Shown piece after piece: positions 42,566 through 51,866 of a stretch of DNA of 64,000 bases (position 1 is its first letter; every line of letters starts with the position of its first letter). Where the stretch lies: NCBI GenBank assembly GCA_046295215.1, contig JBKBNP010000013.1, positions 15,397-79,396 on the forward strand, given 5' to 3'. The notes below the pieces were generated by a model. The model did not search any database, was not told where the DNA came from, and was given only the letters and a program-made list of their open reading frames with translations. This DNA is from Szabonella sp046295215. GTDB taxonomy: Bacteria; Pseudomonadota; Alphaproteobacteria; Rhodobacterales; Rhodobacteraceae. A program made the translations under genes and the position numbers.

Positions 42566-42807
42566 GGCGGAACTATAGGCGCAAGGCGGGCGGGAGAAAA
42601 GCATTGTTCCCTTAATGTTCACATCTTTTTCACCGACGGGGCCTCCGTTCATCATCCCTTGCCGGGCTTCTTTGCCCACGCCAAAGTGAAGAAGCCCGGA
42701 TAGGCGGGACGCAAAGCCGAACCTTTCACAAATCTTTCAATACAGGGATTGCGCTGCGATGCAGCATATCTAGAGTGAGCGCATCGGACTCAGAGGGGAA
42801 AGAAACC

Positions 42808-45800
42808 ATGGCGGAATTTCGCAAGATCCTTGTCGCAAACCGGGGTGAAATCGCCATCCGCGTCATGCGCGCCGCCAATGAGATGGGCAAGAAAACCGTC
42901 GCCGTCTATGCCGAGGAGGACAAGCTGTCGCTCCACCGCTTCAAGGCGGATGAGGCGTATCGCATCGGCGAAGGGCTTTCTCCGGTCGGCGCCTATCTTT
43001 CGATCCCCGAGATCATCCGGGTGGCCAAGATGGCGGGGGCCGATGCAATCCATCCCGGCTATGGCCTTCTGTCGGAAAACCCCGATTTTGTCGAGGCTTG
43101 CGATGCGGCGGGCATCACCTTCATCGGGCCGCGCGCCGAAACCATGCGCGCGCTTGGCGACAAGGCATCGGCGCGGCGCGTGGCGGTGGAGGCGGGCGTG
43201 CCGGTGATCCCCGCGACCGAAGTTCTGGGCGATGACATGGAGGCGATCAAGGCCGAGGCGGCAAAGGTCGGCTACCCCCTGATGCTCAAGGCGTCATGGG
43301 GCGGCGGCGGGCGCGGGATGCGCCCGATCAACGGCCCCGAGGAACTGGCCGACAAGGTGCGCGAGGGGCGGCGCGAGGCCGAGGCCGCCTTTGGTAATGG
43401 TGAGGGCTATCTGGAAAAGATGATCCTGCGCGCGCGCCATGTCGAGGTGCAGATCCTCGGCGACAAGCATGGCCAGATCTACCACCTTTATGAACGCGAC
43501 TGTTCGGTGCAGCGCCGCAACCAGAAGGTCGTGGAACGCGCCCCCGCCCCCTACCTGACGGATGAACAGCGCGCGGAAATCTGCGAACTGGGGCGCAGGA
43601 TCTGCGCGCATGTGAATTACGAATGTGCGGGCACCGTCGAGTTCCTGATGGATATGGATGACGAGCAATTCTATTTCATCGAGGTGAACCCCCGCGTGCA
43701 GGTCGAACATACGGTGACCGAGGAAGTCACCGGCATCGACATCGTGCAGGCCCAGATCCGCATTGCCGAAGGCAAGACCCTGGCCGAGGCGACAGGCGTT
43801 GCCCGGCAGGAAGACATCACCCTGTCAGGCCATGCCCTGCAATGCCGGGTCACGACCGAGGATCCGCAAAACAATTTCATCCCCGATTACGGCCGCCTCA
43901 CCGCCTACCGCTCCGCTACCGGCATGGGCATCCGTCTGGATGGCGGCACGGCCTATGCGGGCGGGGTCATCACGCGCTATTACGACAGCCTTCTGGTCAA
44001 GGTCACGGCATGGGCGCAGACGCCCGAAAAGGCGATTGCCCGGATGGACCGCGCCCTGCGCGAATTCCGCATCCGGGGAGTTTCGACCAACATCGCCTTT
44101 GTCGAGAACCTGCTGAAACACCCGACCTTCCTCGACAACACCTATACGACCAAATTCATCGACACGACGCCGGAGCTGTTCACCTTCAAGAAGCGCCGCG
44201 ACCGCGCGACCAAGATCCTGACCTATATCGCGGACATCACGGTGAACGGGCATCCCGAAACCGCAGGCCGCCCCCTGCCCCCGGCCGAGGCCCGCCCGCC
44301 AAAGCCCCCCGAGGCAAAGGCGGAGCCCCCGATGGGCACGCGCAACCTCCTGGAACAAAAAGGTCCGCAGGCGGTGGCCGACTGGATGCGCGCGCAGACC
44401 AAACTCCTGATCACCGACACCACGATGCGCGACGGGCATCAGTCGCTTCTCGCGACCCGGATGAGGTCCATCGACATGATCCGCGTGGCGCCCGCCTATT
44501 CGGCCAATCTCTCGCAGCTTTTCTCTGTCGAATGTTGGGGCGGGGCCACCTTCGACGTGGCTTACCGCTTCTTGCAGGAATGTCCCTGGCAACGCCTGCG
44601 CGACATCCGCGCCCATATGCCGAACCTGATGACGCAGATGCTGCTGCGCGCCTCCAACGGGGTGGGCTACACCAATTACCCTGACAATGTGGTGCAGGCC
44701 TTCGTCAAGCAGGCGGCTGAAACCGGCGTCGATGTGTTCCGCGTGTTCGACAGCCTCAACTGGGTCGAAAACATGCGCGTCGCCATGGATGCGGTGGTGG
44801 AGGCGAACAAGCTCTGCGAAGGCACGATCTGCTATACGGGCGACCTTTTGAACCCCGAGCGCGCCAAATACGACCTGAAATATTATGTGGCCATGGGCAA
44901 GGAGTTGCGGGACGCGGGCGCGCATGTGCTGGGACTGAAGGACATGGCGGGCCTGTTGAAACCCGCCGCCGCGCGCAAGCTGGTAAAGGCGCTGAAGGAT
45001 GAGGTCGGCCTGCCGATCCATTTCCACACCCATGACACGGCCGGCATCGCCTGCGCCACGATCCTTGCCGCCGCCGAGGCAGGGGTGGATGCGGTCGATT
45101 GCGCGATGGATGCGCTCTCGGGCAACACGTCACAGGCGACGCTCGGGACCATCGTCGAGGCATTGGCCCATACCGACCGCGACACCGGGCTGGACATCAG
45201 ATCGGTGCGCGAGATTTCAAACTACTGGGAAACCGTGCGCGCGCATTATGCGGCTTTCGAATCCGGCCTTCAGGCCCCGGCCTCCGAGGTCTATCTGCAT
45301 GAAATGCCCGGCGGGCAGTTCACCAACCTCAAGGCGCAGGCGCGGTCCCTGGGGCTGGAGGAACGCTGGCATCAGGTGGCGCAGGCCTATGCCGATGTGA
45401 ACATGATGTTCGGCGACATCGTGAAGGTCACACCCTCGTCCAAGGTCGTGGGTGACATGGCCCTGATGATGGTGGCGCAGGGCCTGACCCGCGCGCAGGT
45501 CGAAGACCCGGGTGTGGAGGTCGTGTTCCCCGATTCCGTCATCGACATGCTGCGCGGCAATCTTGGCCAGCCCACCGGCGGCTGGCCCGACGGCATCCTG
45601 AAAAAGGTGCTGAAGGGCGAGGCGCCGCTGACCACCCGCCCCGGCGCCTCGCTGCCCCCCACGTACCTTGAGGAAGTGCGCGCCAAGCTGATCGCCGATC
45701 TGATGGCGGCGTCCGAGGATGGCGAGGAGGAAACCGTCGATGACGAGGATCTGAACGGATACCTGATGTATCCCAAGGTGTTCACCGAATACCGCGCGCG

Positions 45801-46269
45801 CCACCGGCTTTATGGCCCTGTCCGCACCCTGCCCACACGCACCTTCTTCTACGGCATGGAACCGGGGGAGGAGATCACCGCCGAGATCGACCCCGGCAAG
45901 ACGCTGGAGGTGCGGCTTTTGACCATGGGGGAGACCAGCGAGGATGGCGACGTCAAGGTGTTCTTCGAGTTGAACGGCCAGCCCCGCGTCGTGCGCGTGC
46001 CCAATCGCGCGATCAAGGCCAAGGCGGCGGTCAAGCTCAAGGCCGCCGAAGGCAACCCCGCCCATATCGGCGCGCCGATGCCGGGGTCCATTGCGAGCGT
46101 GGCCGTGACCGTGGGCCAGAAGGTCAATGCGGGGGATCTCTTGCTGACCATCGAGGCGATGAAGATGGAAACCGGGCTTCACGCCGACCGGAGTGCTACC
46201 GTAAAGGCCCTGCACGTCGCCCCCGGCGCGCAGGTGGATGCCAAGGATCTGCTGGTGGAGTTGGAGTGA
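42808..46269 (+). CDS. pyc: Pyruvate carboxylase
   Basis: A 1153-residue single-chain enzyme making oxaloacetate. Domains in order: biotin carboxylase (LVANRGEIAIRVMRAANEMG; ATP-grasp GGGGRGMRPI; about 1-455), carboxyltransferase barrel (TTMRDGHQSLLATRMR to GNTSQATLG; about 535-850), allosteric domain, and a C-terminal biotinyl domain with Lys1119 in IEAMKMETG. GAGGGG lies 9 nt before ATG 42808. It serves gluconeogenesis and anaplerosis. Divergent from uvrD. Confidence 0.97.
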   Translation: MAEFRKILVANRGEIAIRVMRAANEMGKKTVAVYAEEDKLSLHRFKADEAYRIGEGLSPVGAYLSIPEIIRVAKMAGADAIHPGYGLLSENPDFVEACDAAGITFIGPRAETMRALGDKASARRVAVEAGVPVIPATEVLGDDMEAIKAEAAKVGYPLMLKASWGGGGRGMRPINGPEELADKVREGRREAEAAFGNGEGYLEKMILRARHVEVQILGDKHGQIYHLYERDCSVQRRNQKVVERAPAPYLTDEQRAEICELGRRICAHVNYECAGTVEFLMDMDDEQFYFIEVNPRVQVEHTVTEEVTGIDIVQAQIRIAEGKTLAEATGVARQEDITLSGHALQCRVTTEDPQNNFIPDYGRLTAYRSATGMGIRLDGGTAYAGGVITRYYDSLLVKVTAWAQTPEKAIARMDRALREFRIRGVSTNIAFVENLLKHPTFLDNTYTTKFIDTTPELFTFKKRRDRATKILTYIADITVNGHPETAGRPLPPAEARPPKPPEAKAEPPMGTRNLLEQKGPQAVADWMRAQTKLLITDTTMRDGHQSLLATRMRSIDMIRVAPAYSANLSQLFSVECWGGATFDVAYRFLQECPWQRLRDIRAHMPNLMTQMLLRASNGVGYTNYPDNVVQAFVKQAAETGVDVFRVFDSLNWVENMRVAMDAVVEANKLCEGTICYTGDLLNPERAKYDLKYYVAMGKELRDAGAHVLGLKDMAGLLKPAAARKLVKALKDEVGLPIHFHTHDTAGIACATILAAAEAGVDAVDCAMDALSGNTSQATLGTIVEALAHTDRDTGLDIRSVREISNYWETVRAHYAAFESGLQAPASEVYLHEMPGGQFTNLKAQARSLGLEERWHQVAQAYADVNMMFGDIVKVTPSSKVVGDMALMMVAQGLTRAQVEDPGVEVVFPDSVIDMLRGNLGQPTGGWPDGILKKVLKGEAPLTTRPGASLPPTYLEEVRAKLIADLMAASEDGEEETVDDEDLNGYLMYPKVFTEYRARHRLYGPVRTLPTRTFFYGMEPGEEITAEIDPGKTLEVRLLTMGETSEDGDVKVFFELNGQPRVVRVPNRAIKAKAAVKLKAAEGNPAHIGAPMPGSIASVAVTVGQKVNAGDLLLTIEAMKMETGLHADRSATVKALHVAPGAQVDAKDLLVELE

Positions 46270-46406
46270 GGGGTTAGCCCCCGCTTGCCCCTTACACCGT
46301 TTCCCGTCCCGCGCGGGTTGGGCGTGAACCGCCCGCCCCGTGGGTGGGGGAGAGGGTCGGGCGCTGCCCGGTGCCGAGGCACAGGGCAAGGGGGGGATGC
46401 GATGGC

Positions 46407-47534
46407 TTAGCCTCCCCTGCCGGATGTCAAAGCATCCTTGGCCGCCTTGACAATGTCGGCTGTTCTACCTGGTGCAAAAACCACTGCACCAATAGTTACG
46501 CCAGCGAGGGCGGGTAAGCCAAATCCCATGGCCATCGCTGTTGTGCCAAGAATAAGGCCAGCCTGAACCGTGCCCTTTGCACTGTCCCAAACACCTTCGA
46601 CGACCTCATCAGCCTTGGCGTGTGGCAATTCGGCAAACCTTTTCGCGTAAACCCGCATCAGCTTTTCGGACTTCGCAGCGTCCTTTTCAGTGATCGGCCC
46701 GGTTTCCGGCAAGGCCTTTCGCAAGCCACAGACAGCCTCGTGCAAGGCAAGGAAAACTGCGATTTGCCGCAGGCTTTCCAACATGTCGAGTTCATCTTCA
46801 TAGTTGCGCGTCTGAAGTCGCTCGATTTCCAGCAAAATCAAACCTTCGATCGCGTCGAAAGTGGGCGGCAGGGTTTTGCGATTGGCCTCCATCGCCTTTT
46901 GCACCGCCGCAATTCGCTCGGCGGGTGCTGCGGACAGTTTGCGCAACTCCTGCTGCACCTCGCTTTCCTGCACTTTAGAATGACGCGCCTCAATCTCCCG
47001 TATCGCCTCGGCCACCGGACCAGGGCCTTCCTTCCACACCTCATCGGGGATCAGCGCAATGTCGTGTTGCAGATCCCAGTCAAGCGGGGTTCCGGCGAGA
47101 ACGGCATCCCACCAGCGGGTCCAGAACTCCCAATGCTCGGGAGCCTCTGCCCAGATCGCGCGGGTTTCACGGTCGGCTTGTGTAAACCAGTCGGGCGGGG
47201 TGTCGGACCAGAGGGCGCACTGAAGAACATCATTTGCCCCGATGATTACCGCAGCATCCGTTCGAATGGCATTCCAAACGTCGGAGAGGGCGGCGGAGAG
47301 GGCGGCGGCACTGATCTCGGGGGTTGGATATTTGCGCGCAACCCCCGAGATCAAGTGACACCAGAAAAACGGAAGGCTTGTCAAATCACTTTGCCGCGCC
47401 CAATCCTCCTTCATCGCCCGCCCGAACAGCGAAAACACCCGCAGCGCTGCCCGATGCGCAATCGCATCCTCCCGCGGGCGGGTGTTCAGCCACGCCTCAA
47501 GGCTTTCCTTGTCCTTGATTCCGTCAATGTCCAT
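46407..47534 (-). CDS. Hypothetical protein of a Rhodobacteraceae-type family
   Basis: A 375-residue protein. The N-terminus MDIDGIKDKESLEAWLNTRP, the Trp-rich stretch EHWEFWTRWWDAVLAGTPL and LIPDEVWKEGPGPVAEAI recur, from memory, in unassigned Rhodobacterales proteins, often several per genome. Residues 185-260 are helical and charged; residues 328-355 (GLILGTTAMAMGFGLPALAG) are hydrophobic and could span a membrane. The gene has lower G+C than its neighbours. It follows DUF2484, where murB usually lies. I do not know its function. Confidence 0.7.
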   Translation of the reverse strand: MDIDGIKDKESLEAWLNTRPREDAIAHRAALRVFSLFGRAMKEDWARQSDLTSLPFFWCHLISGVARKYPTPEISAAALSAALSDVWNAIRTDAAVIIGANDVLQCALWSDTPPDWFTQADRETRAIWAEAPEHWEFWTRWWDAVLAGTPLDWDLQHDIALIPDEVWKEGPGPVAEAIREIEARHSKVQESEVQQELRKLSAAPAERIAAVQKAMEANRKTLPPTFDAIEGLILLEIERLQTRNYEDELDMLESLRQIAVFLALHEAVCGLRKALPETGPITEKDAAKSEKLMRVYAKRFAELPHAKADEVVEGVWDSAKGTVQAGLILGTTAMAMGFGLPALAGVTIGAVVFAPGRTADIVKAAKDALTSGRGG

Positions 47535-47590
47535 GCGCGCCCTGCCTTAACGCAGCGGCAGAATGGCCGCTCACCCGGCCTCGCGCAACC

Positions 47591-47860
47591 CTACTCCGCC
47601 GGGGCGTCCTGGGTGCGTTTCAGCTTGCGGAACAGGTGGATCAGCGGCCAGCGCAGCACGCTTGCGGCGCCTGCCAGCAGCAGCAATCCCCAGACCGGGC
47701 CTTCGGTCCATGTCACCCAGCCAAGGATCGGGATGCCGACCGCGATCAGCACCCCCGCCGCGCGCCAGTGGCGGTCTTTCGAGGGCAGCATCGCGATCAC
47801 GTTCGCCGCGATCAGCCACAGAAAGGCGAGGGTCAGGGGGGATGTCAGCATCGGGTGCAT
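47591..47860 (-). CDS. DUF2484 membrane protein
   Basis: An 89-residue protein with three hydrophobic segments (PLTLAFLWLIAANVIAML, AAGVLIAVGIPILGWVTW, GLLLLAGAASVLRWPLIHLF) and a basic C-terminus. It matches the DUF2484 family found between murC and murB in Rhodobacteraceae. GGAGG lies 6 nt before ATG 47860; ATG 47851 is an alternative. A cell-wall role is guessed from synteny only. Confidence 0.85.
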   Translation of the reverse strand: MHPMLTSPLTLAFLWLIAANVIAMLPSKDRHWRAAGVLIAVGIPILGWVTWTEGPVWGLLLLAGAASVLRWPLIHLFRKLKRTQDAPAE

Positions 47861-47951
47861 CGGGTGCCTCCGGTATCGCGCGAACCCGCGCGGGGGAAGG
47901 ATGGAACGCTGGCGCTCTGGCTTGCGCGGATGAAGGGTCTTGCCACCCCGG

Positions 47952-49379
47952 TCATGCGGCCCGGCCTTGCAGGCGGGCAGGCAGGCCCCCCGCCCATGTG
48001 GAAATCGTCCCCGCCCCGAGGCAGACGACCATATCGCCCGGCCGCGCCTGTTCGCGCACCAGCCGTTCCAGATCATCCTCGTTCAGAATGGCGCGCGCGT
48101 GGCGGTGACCATGGGCGATCAGCCCCGCCACCAGATCATCGCGGGAGACACCGGGAATCGGTTCCTCCCCCGCCGCATAGACCTCGGCGATGGCGACCAC
48201 ATCGGCCTCGTTGAAACAGGTGCAGAAATCCTCGAAGAGACTGGCAAGGCGGGTGTAGCGGTGCGGCTGATGCACGGCGATCACCCGGCCCTTGGTGGCC
48301 TGTCGCGCGGCCTTCAGCACGGCGGCAATCTCCACCGGGTGATGGCCGTAATCGTCGATGATGGTGACGCCGCCGACCTCGCCCACCTTGGTAAAGCGGC
48401 GGTTGACACCCGCAAACCCCGCCAGCGCCTCGCGGATCTCGGTCTTTTTCATGCCCAGAAACCGCGCCACGGCAATGGCGGACAGGGCGTTCGAGACGTT
48501 GTGATCCCCCGGCATCGGCAGGGTGCAGCCCTCGATCACCACAGGCGCGCCGTTTTCATCCGGCCCCTCGCCCTGCAAGGCCACATCGAAATGCGCCACG
48601 CCATTGTCATAGGTCAGGTTGATCGCGCGGACATCGGCCTGCGCGTTGAACCCGAAGGTGACGATGCGCCGGTCCGTGACGCGACCCACTAGCGCCTGCA
48701 CTTCCGGGTGATCGGTGCAGCAGACGGCAAGGCCATAAAACGGGATATTGGACACGAAATCATCAAACCCCTTGCGCAGGTTCTCGAACGTGCCCCAATG
48801 TTCCATATGCTCGGGGTCGATATTGGTCACGACGGCGATGGTCGCGGGCAGGCGGTTGAACGAGCCGTCGGATTCGTCCGCCTCCACCACCATCCATTCG
48901 CCGGCCCCCGCGCGCGCGTTCGACCCATAGGCGTGGATCACCCCGCCATTGATGACTGTGGGGTCAAGCCCGCCCTTGTCGAGCAGGGTGGCCACCATGG
49001 TCGTCGTGGTCGTCTTGCCATGGGTTCCGGCAATCGCGATGTTGGATTTCAGCCGCATCAGTTCCGCCAGCATTTCCGCCCGCCGCACCACCGGCAGACC
49101 ACGCCGCCGGGCCTCCTCCAGCTCCGGATTGCCCTTCTTGATGGCCGAGGAGATCACCACCACCGCCGCCTCGCCGAGGTTTTCGGCGCGCTGGCCCTCG
49201 TGGAACACCGCCCCCAGCTTTTCCAGCCTTGCGGTGATCTTGGACGCCTTCGCATCCGACCCCTGCACGCGATAGCCCAGCGTCATCAGCACCTCGGCAA
49301 TCCCCGACATGCCGATGCCGCCAATGCCGACAAAATGGATCGGACCCAGTTCGACGGGCAGTTTCGTGGCGGCATTCAT
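47952..49379 (-). CDS. murC: UDP-N-acetylmuramate-L-alanine ligase MurC
   Basis: A 475-residue Mur ligase. GIGGIGMSGIAEVLM opens the UDP-binding domain, the ATP loop GTHGKTTTT is at residues 118-126, and the C-terminal domain includes DDYGHHPVEIAAVL and HQPHRYTR. It attaches the first L-alanine to UDP-MurNAc. The ATG at 49379 overlaps the murG stop by ATGA. Confidence 0.97.
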   Translation of the reverse strand: MNAATKLPVELGPIHFVGIGGIGMSGIAEVLMTLGYRVQGSDAKASKITARLEKLGAVFHEGQRAENLGEAAVVVISSAIKKGNPELEEARRRGLPVVRRAEMLAELMRLKSNIAIAGTHGKTTTTTMVATLLDKGGLDPTVINGGVIHAYGSNARAGAGEWMVVEADESDGSFNRLPATIAVVTNIDPEHMEHWGTFENLRKGFDDFVSNIPFYGLAVCCTDHPEVQALVGRVTDRRIVTFGFNAQADVRAINLTYDNGVAHFDVALQGEGPDENGAPVVIEGCTLPMPGDHNVSNALSAIAVARFLGMKKTEIREALAGFAGVNRRFTKVGEVGGVTIIDDYGHHPVEIAAVLKAARQATKGRVIAVHQPHRYTRLASLFEDFCTCFNEADVVAIAEVYAAGEEPIPGVSRDDLVAGLIAHGHRHARAILNEDDLERLVREQARPGDMVVCLGAGTISTWAGGLPARLQGRAA

Positions 49380-50488
49380 GGGCGGGCCCTTTCGGTCAGG
49401 CTTTCGGTGAGTTCGACAAGACGGTCGGTCGCATCGGGGCGGGAAAGGGCGAGTGCGTTGCGCGCCATCGCCTGTGCGGCCTCGGGCTGGCCAAGGACCG
49501 CCGCCATGTGCGACGCGAGCGTGGCGGCGTCAAGCGCGGATTCCGGGATCAGGATGGCGGCCTCGCCCTCGACCAGCCCGCGCGCATTGGCGGTCTGGTG
49601 GTCGCCCGTGGCAGCGGCAAAGGGGATCAGGATCGACGGCCGCCCGATCACCGAAATATCGGCCACCGAGGACGCACCCGAGCGGGAGACGACCAGTTGC
49701 GCCTCGGACAGGCGGCGCGGAATGTCGTTGAAAAAAGATTCGACCTCGGCGCGGATCCCCGCCTGCGCATAGGCCGCAACCACCCTGTCCAGATCCTCGG
49801 CGCGCGCCTGATGGGCGACGCGCAGCCGGTCGCGGATCGGTTCGGGCAAGGCCGCAACCGCCTCGGGCACCACATCCGAGAGGATGCGCGCACCCTGACT
49901 GCCGCCGATCACCAAGAGGCCCATCGGATAGTCGCCGGGCGGGATATAGCCCGCACCCGCCCGCTCCAGCACCGCCGCGCGCACCGGATTTCCGGTATGG
50001 GTGCCCGTCACGCCCTCGGGCAGGGCCGTGGGCCAGGTGCCGCAGGCCACCGCATCGACGCGGGGGGCAAAGATCTGGTTGACGCGGCCCAGAACGCCGT
50101 TCTGTTCATGGATCATGCGCGGGCGGCGCAGCAGCGTCGCCGCCGCAAGGGCCGGGATCGAGGGATAGCCGCCAAACCCCACCACCACCGCCGGACGGTC
50201 TCGCAACTGGCCCATCAGGGCCGCAATCCCCCCTCCCGCGATGCGCAGGGGGGCCAACGCCTTGGCCACGAACCCTCCGCGCGCAAAAGTGGCCGATGAA
50301 ACTTCCTCGATCTGCACCTCGCGCGGGAAACCGCCCGCATAGCGCGCCCCGCGTGCATCCGTGGACAGCTTCACCCGCCAGCCGCGCGCGATCATCGCCT
50401 CGGCCAGCGCCTGCGCGGGAAACATGTGCCCACCTGTCCCGCCTGCCGCGATCAGAAGCATGGGCCTGTCGGGTCCGCGCCGCGCCAT
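49376..50488 (-). CDS. murG: UDP-GlcNAc:lipid I transferase MurG
   Basis: A 370-residue GT28-family glycosyltransferase that makes lipid II on the inner membrane. AAGGTGGHMFPAQALAEAM at the N-terminus, GFGGYPSIPALAAATLL, and the nucleotide-sugar motif SRSGASSVADISVIGRPS followed by ATGDHQTANA are diagnostic. ATG 50488 overlaps the ftsW stop as TGATG; an ATG at 50461 nearer the glycine-rich loop is also possible. Confidence 0.96.
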   Translation of the reverse strand: MARRGPDRPMLLIAAGGTGGHMFPAQALAEAMIARGWRVKLSTDARGARYAGGFPREVQIEEVSSATFARGGFVAKALAPLRIAGGGIAALMGQLRDRPAVVVGFGGYPSIPALAAATLLRRPRMIHEQNGVLGRVNQIFAPRVDAVACGTWPTALPEGVTGTHTGNPVRAAVLERAGAGYIPPGDYPMGLLVIGGSQGARILSDVVPEAVAALPEPIRDRLRVAHQARAEDLDRVVAAYAQAGIRAEVESFFNDIPRRLSEAQLVVSRSGASSVADISVIGRPSILIPFAAATGDHQTANARGLVEGEAAILIPESALDAATLASHMAAVLGQPEAAQAMARNALALSRPDATDRLVELTESLTERARP

Positions 50489-51654
50489 CAGCGCCCCCGT
50501 CGCAGCAGGATCTCCGCGATTTCGCCCTGTGGACGGCTGCGCGTCAAGGCAAGCAGCATGCCCACAGTGATGCCTGCGGCGATCAACGACGATCCGCCAT
50601 AGCTCACGAAAGGCAGCGTCATGCCCTTGGCGGGCAGAAGCCGCACCGCGACCCCCATGTTGATCATCGCCTGCACCGCAAAGATCGCGGCAAGGCCCGC
50701 CCCCGCCAGCCGGGTGAAGGGGTCACGTTCCCGCATCAGCCGGAACAGGGACCGGACGACGATCGTGGAATAGAGAACGATGATCAGCAGAACCAGCACC
50801 AGCCCGTATTCCTCGGCCGCAACCGCGATGATGAAATCGGTATGGGCATCGGGCAGCGACCATTTCACCTGCCCCTCGCCCACGCCGACCCCGAAGAACC
50901 CGCCCTCCTGAATGGCGTTGGTGGCATAGCCGAGCTGCGTGCGCGGGTCCACCTCCGGCGAAAGGAAGCCGTTGATCCGGCGCGCGAAGTGCTCCGAATT
51001 GTTATAGGCGAAAAAGCCCCCGGCGCCTGCCAGCCCGATCACCGTCAGGATCAGCACCATCGGCGCACCGGCCACGAAATAGACAACCCCCCAGCCAAAG
51101 AGGATCAGCGCCGCCTGCCCGAAATCCGGCTGCAAGGCCAGCAGCAGAACGATCACGGCGGCAAGGATGAAGGACAGGGATTTGCCGCGCGGCCCACCGA
51201 TTTCCTGACTGGCGGCCATCAACCACGCAGACAGCACGATGAACCCAGGCTTGAGAAATTCCGACGGCTGCACCGAGGCAAAGCCGAGGCTGAACCAGCG
51301 CACCGCCCCCTTGCCGAAATCGGTGCCGAAGACCGGCAGCAAAGCCAGCGCGACAAAGGCGCCAAGGAAGCCGATCACCCCCAGCCGCCGCACCATCGCG
51401 GGCTGCATCATCGAAATGCCGACCATTGCAGCAAGCCCCAGCGCCCCGAAAAACGCCTGTCGCTGGACATAGTGGAAAACATCGAGCCCGTTGCGCTCGG
51501 CCAGCGGCACCGAGGCCGCAAGGCCCAGAAGCATGCCGATCCCGAACAGGATGAAAACCGCCGACAACGACCAGCGGTCGATGCTGCGCCACCAACGGGG
51601 AAGAACCGGTTCCACCACCCGTCCGGGCATGGACCCATAGACCATTTCCGTCAT
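50488..51654 (-). CDS. ftsW: Division-specific glycosyltransferase FtsW
   Basis: A 388-residue SEDS membrane protein that polymerises septal peptidoglycan. About ten helices; diagnostic parts are GTDFGKGAVRWFSLGFASVQ, PSEFLKPGFIVLSAWLMAAS, LLLALQPDFGQAALILFGWG and the C-terminal LPFVSYGGSSLIAAGITVGM. Start ATG 51654 (MTEMVYGSMPG) is chosen; the frame is open to 51924 without homology. First gene of ftsW-murG-murC-DUF2484. Confidence 0.96.
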   Translation of the reverse strand: MTEMVYGSMPGRVVEPVLPRWWRSIDRWSLSAVFILFGIGMLLGLAASVPLAERNGLDVFHYVQRQAFFGALGLAAMVGISMMQPAMVRRLGVIGFLGAFVALALLPVFGTDFGKGAVRWFSLGFASVQPSEFLKPGFIVLSAWLMAASQEIGGPRGKSLSFILAAVIVLLLALQPDFGQAALILFGWGVVYFVAGAPMVLILTVIGLAGAGGFFAYNNSEHFARRINGFLSPEVDPRTQLGYATNAIQEGGFFGVGVGEGQVKWSLPDAHTDFIIAVAAEEYGLVLVLLIIVLYSTIVVRSLFRLMRERDPFTRLAGAGLAAIFAVQAMINMGVAVRLLPAKGMTLPFVSYGGSSLIAAGITVGMLLALTRSRPQGEIAEILLRRGR

Positions 51655-51804
51655 GGAATACCGCCTGATTGTGCCTGATACTGCCTTACGCCCGGTTTTT
51701 CCGGATCTGTTGCAAAGACTAGACCGATTTTGCCGCTTTGGCCAGTGCAAAGCGGGCCAATTCCCTGCCGGAAATCGAGGCTCATTCCCGGGCCGCCGAT
51801 CCGA

Positions 51805-51831
51805 TGCACAATCCGTTGTGCAATTGCGCAA
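51805..51831 (+). promoter_or_regulatory. Triple TTGYGCAA operator-like site before the exporter gene
   Basis: Two overlapping palindromes: TGCACAA-TCCG-TTGTGCA (51805-51822, perfect) and TTGTGCAATTGCGCAA (51816-51831, one mismatch). They lie 36-62 bp before the exporter ATG, where a repressor would block initiation. No regulator gene of an obvious family is adjacent except ScfR, whose motif is different. Confidence 0.55.
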
Positions 51832-51866
51832 TGGACAGGTCGCAGACACAGGCGTAGCCCTTCGGA

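Noticed and set aside
46270..46406. Terminator after pyc
   Set aside because: GC-rich inverted segments exist but none has a clean stem with a T run.
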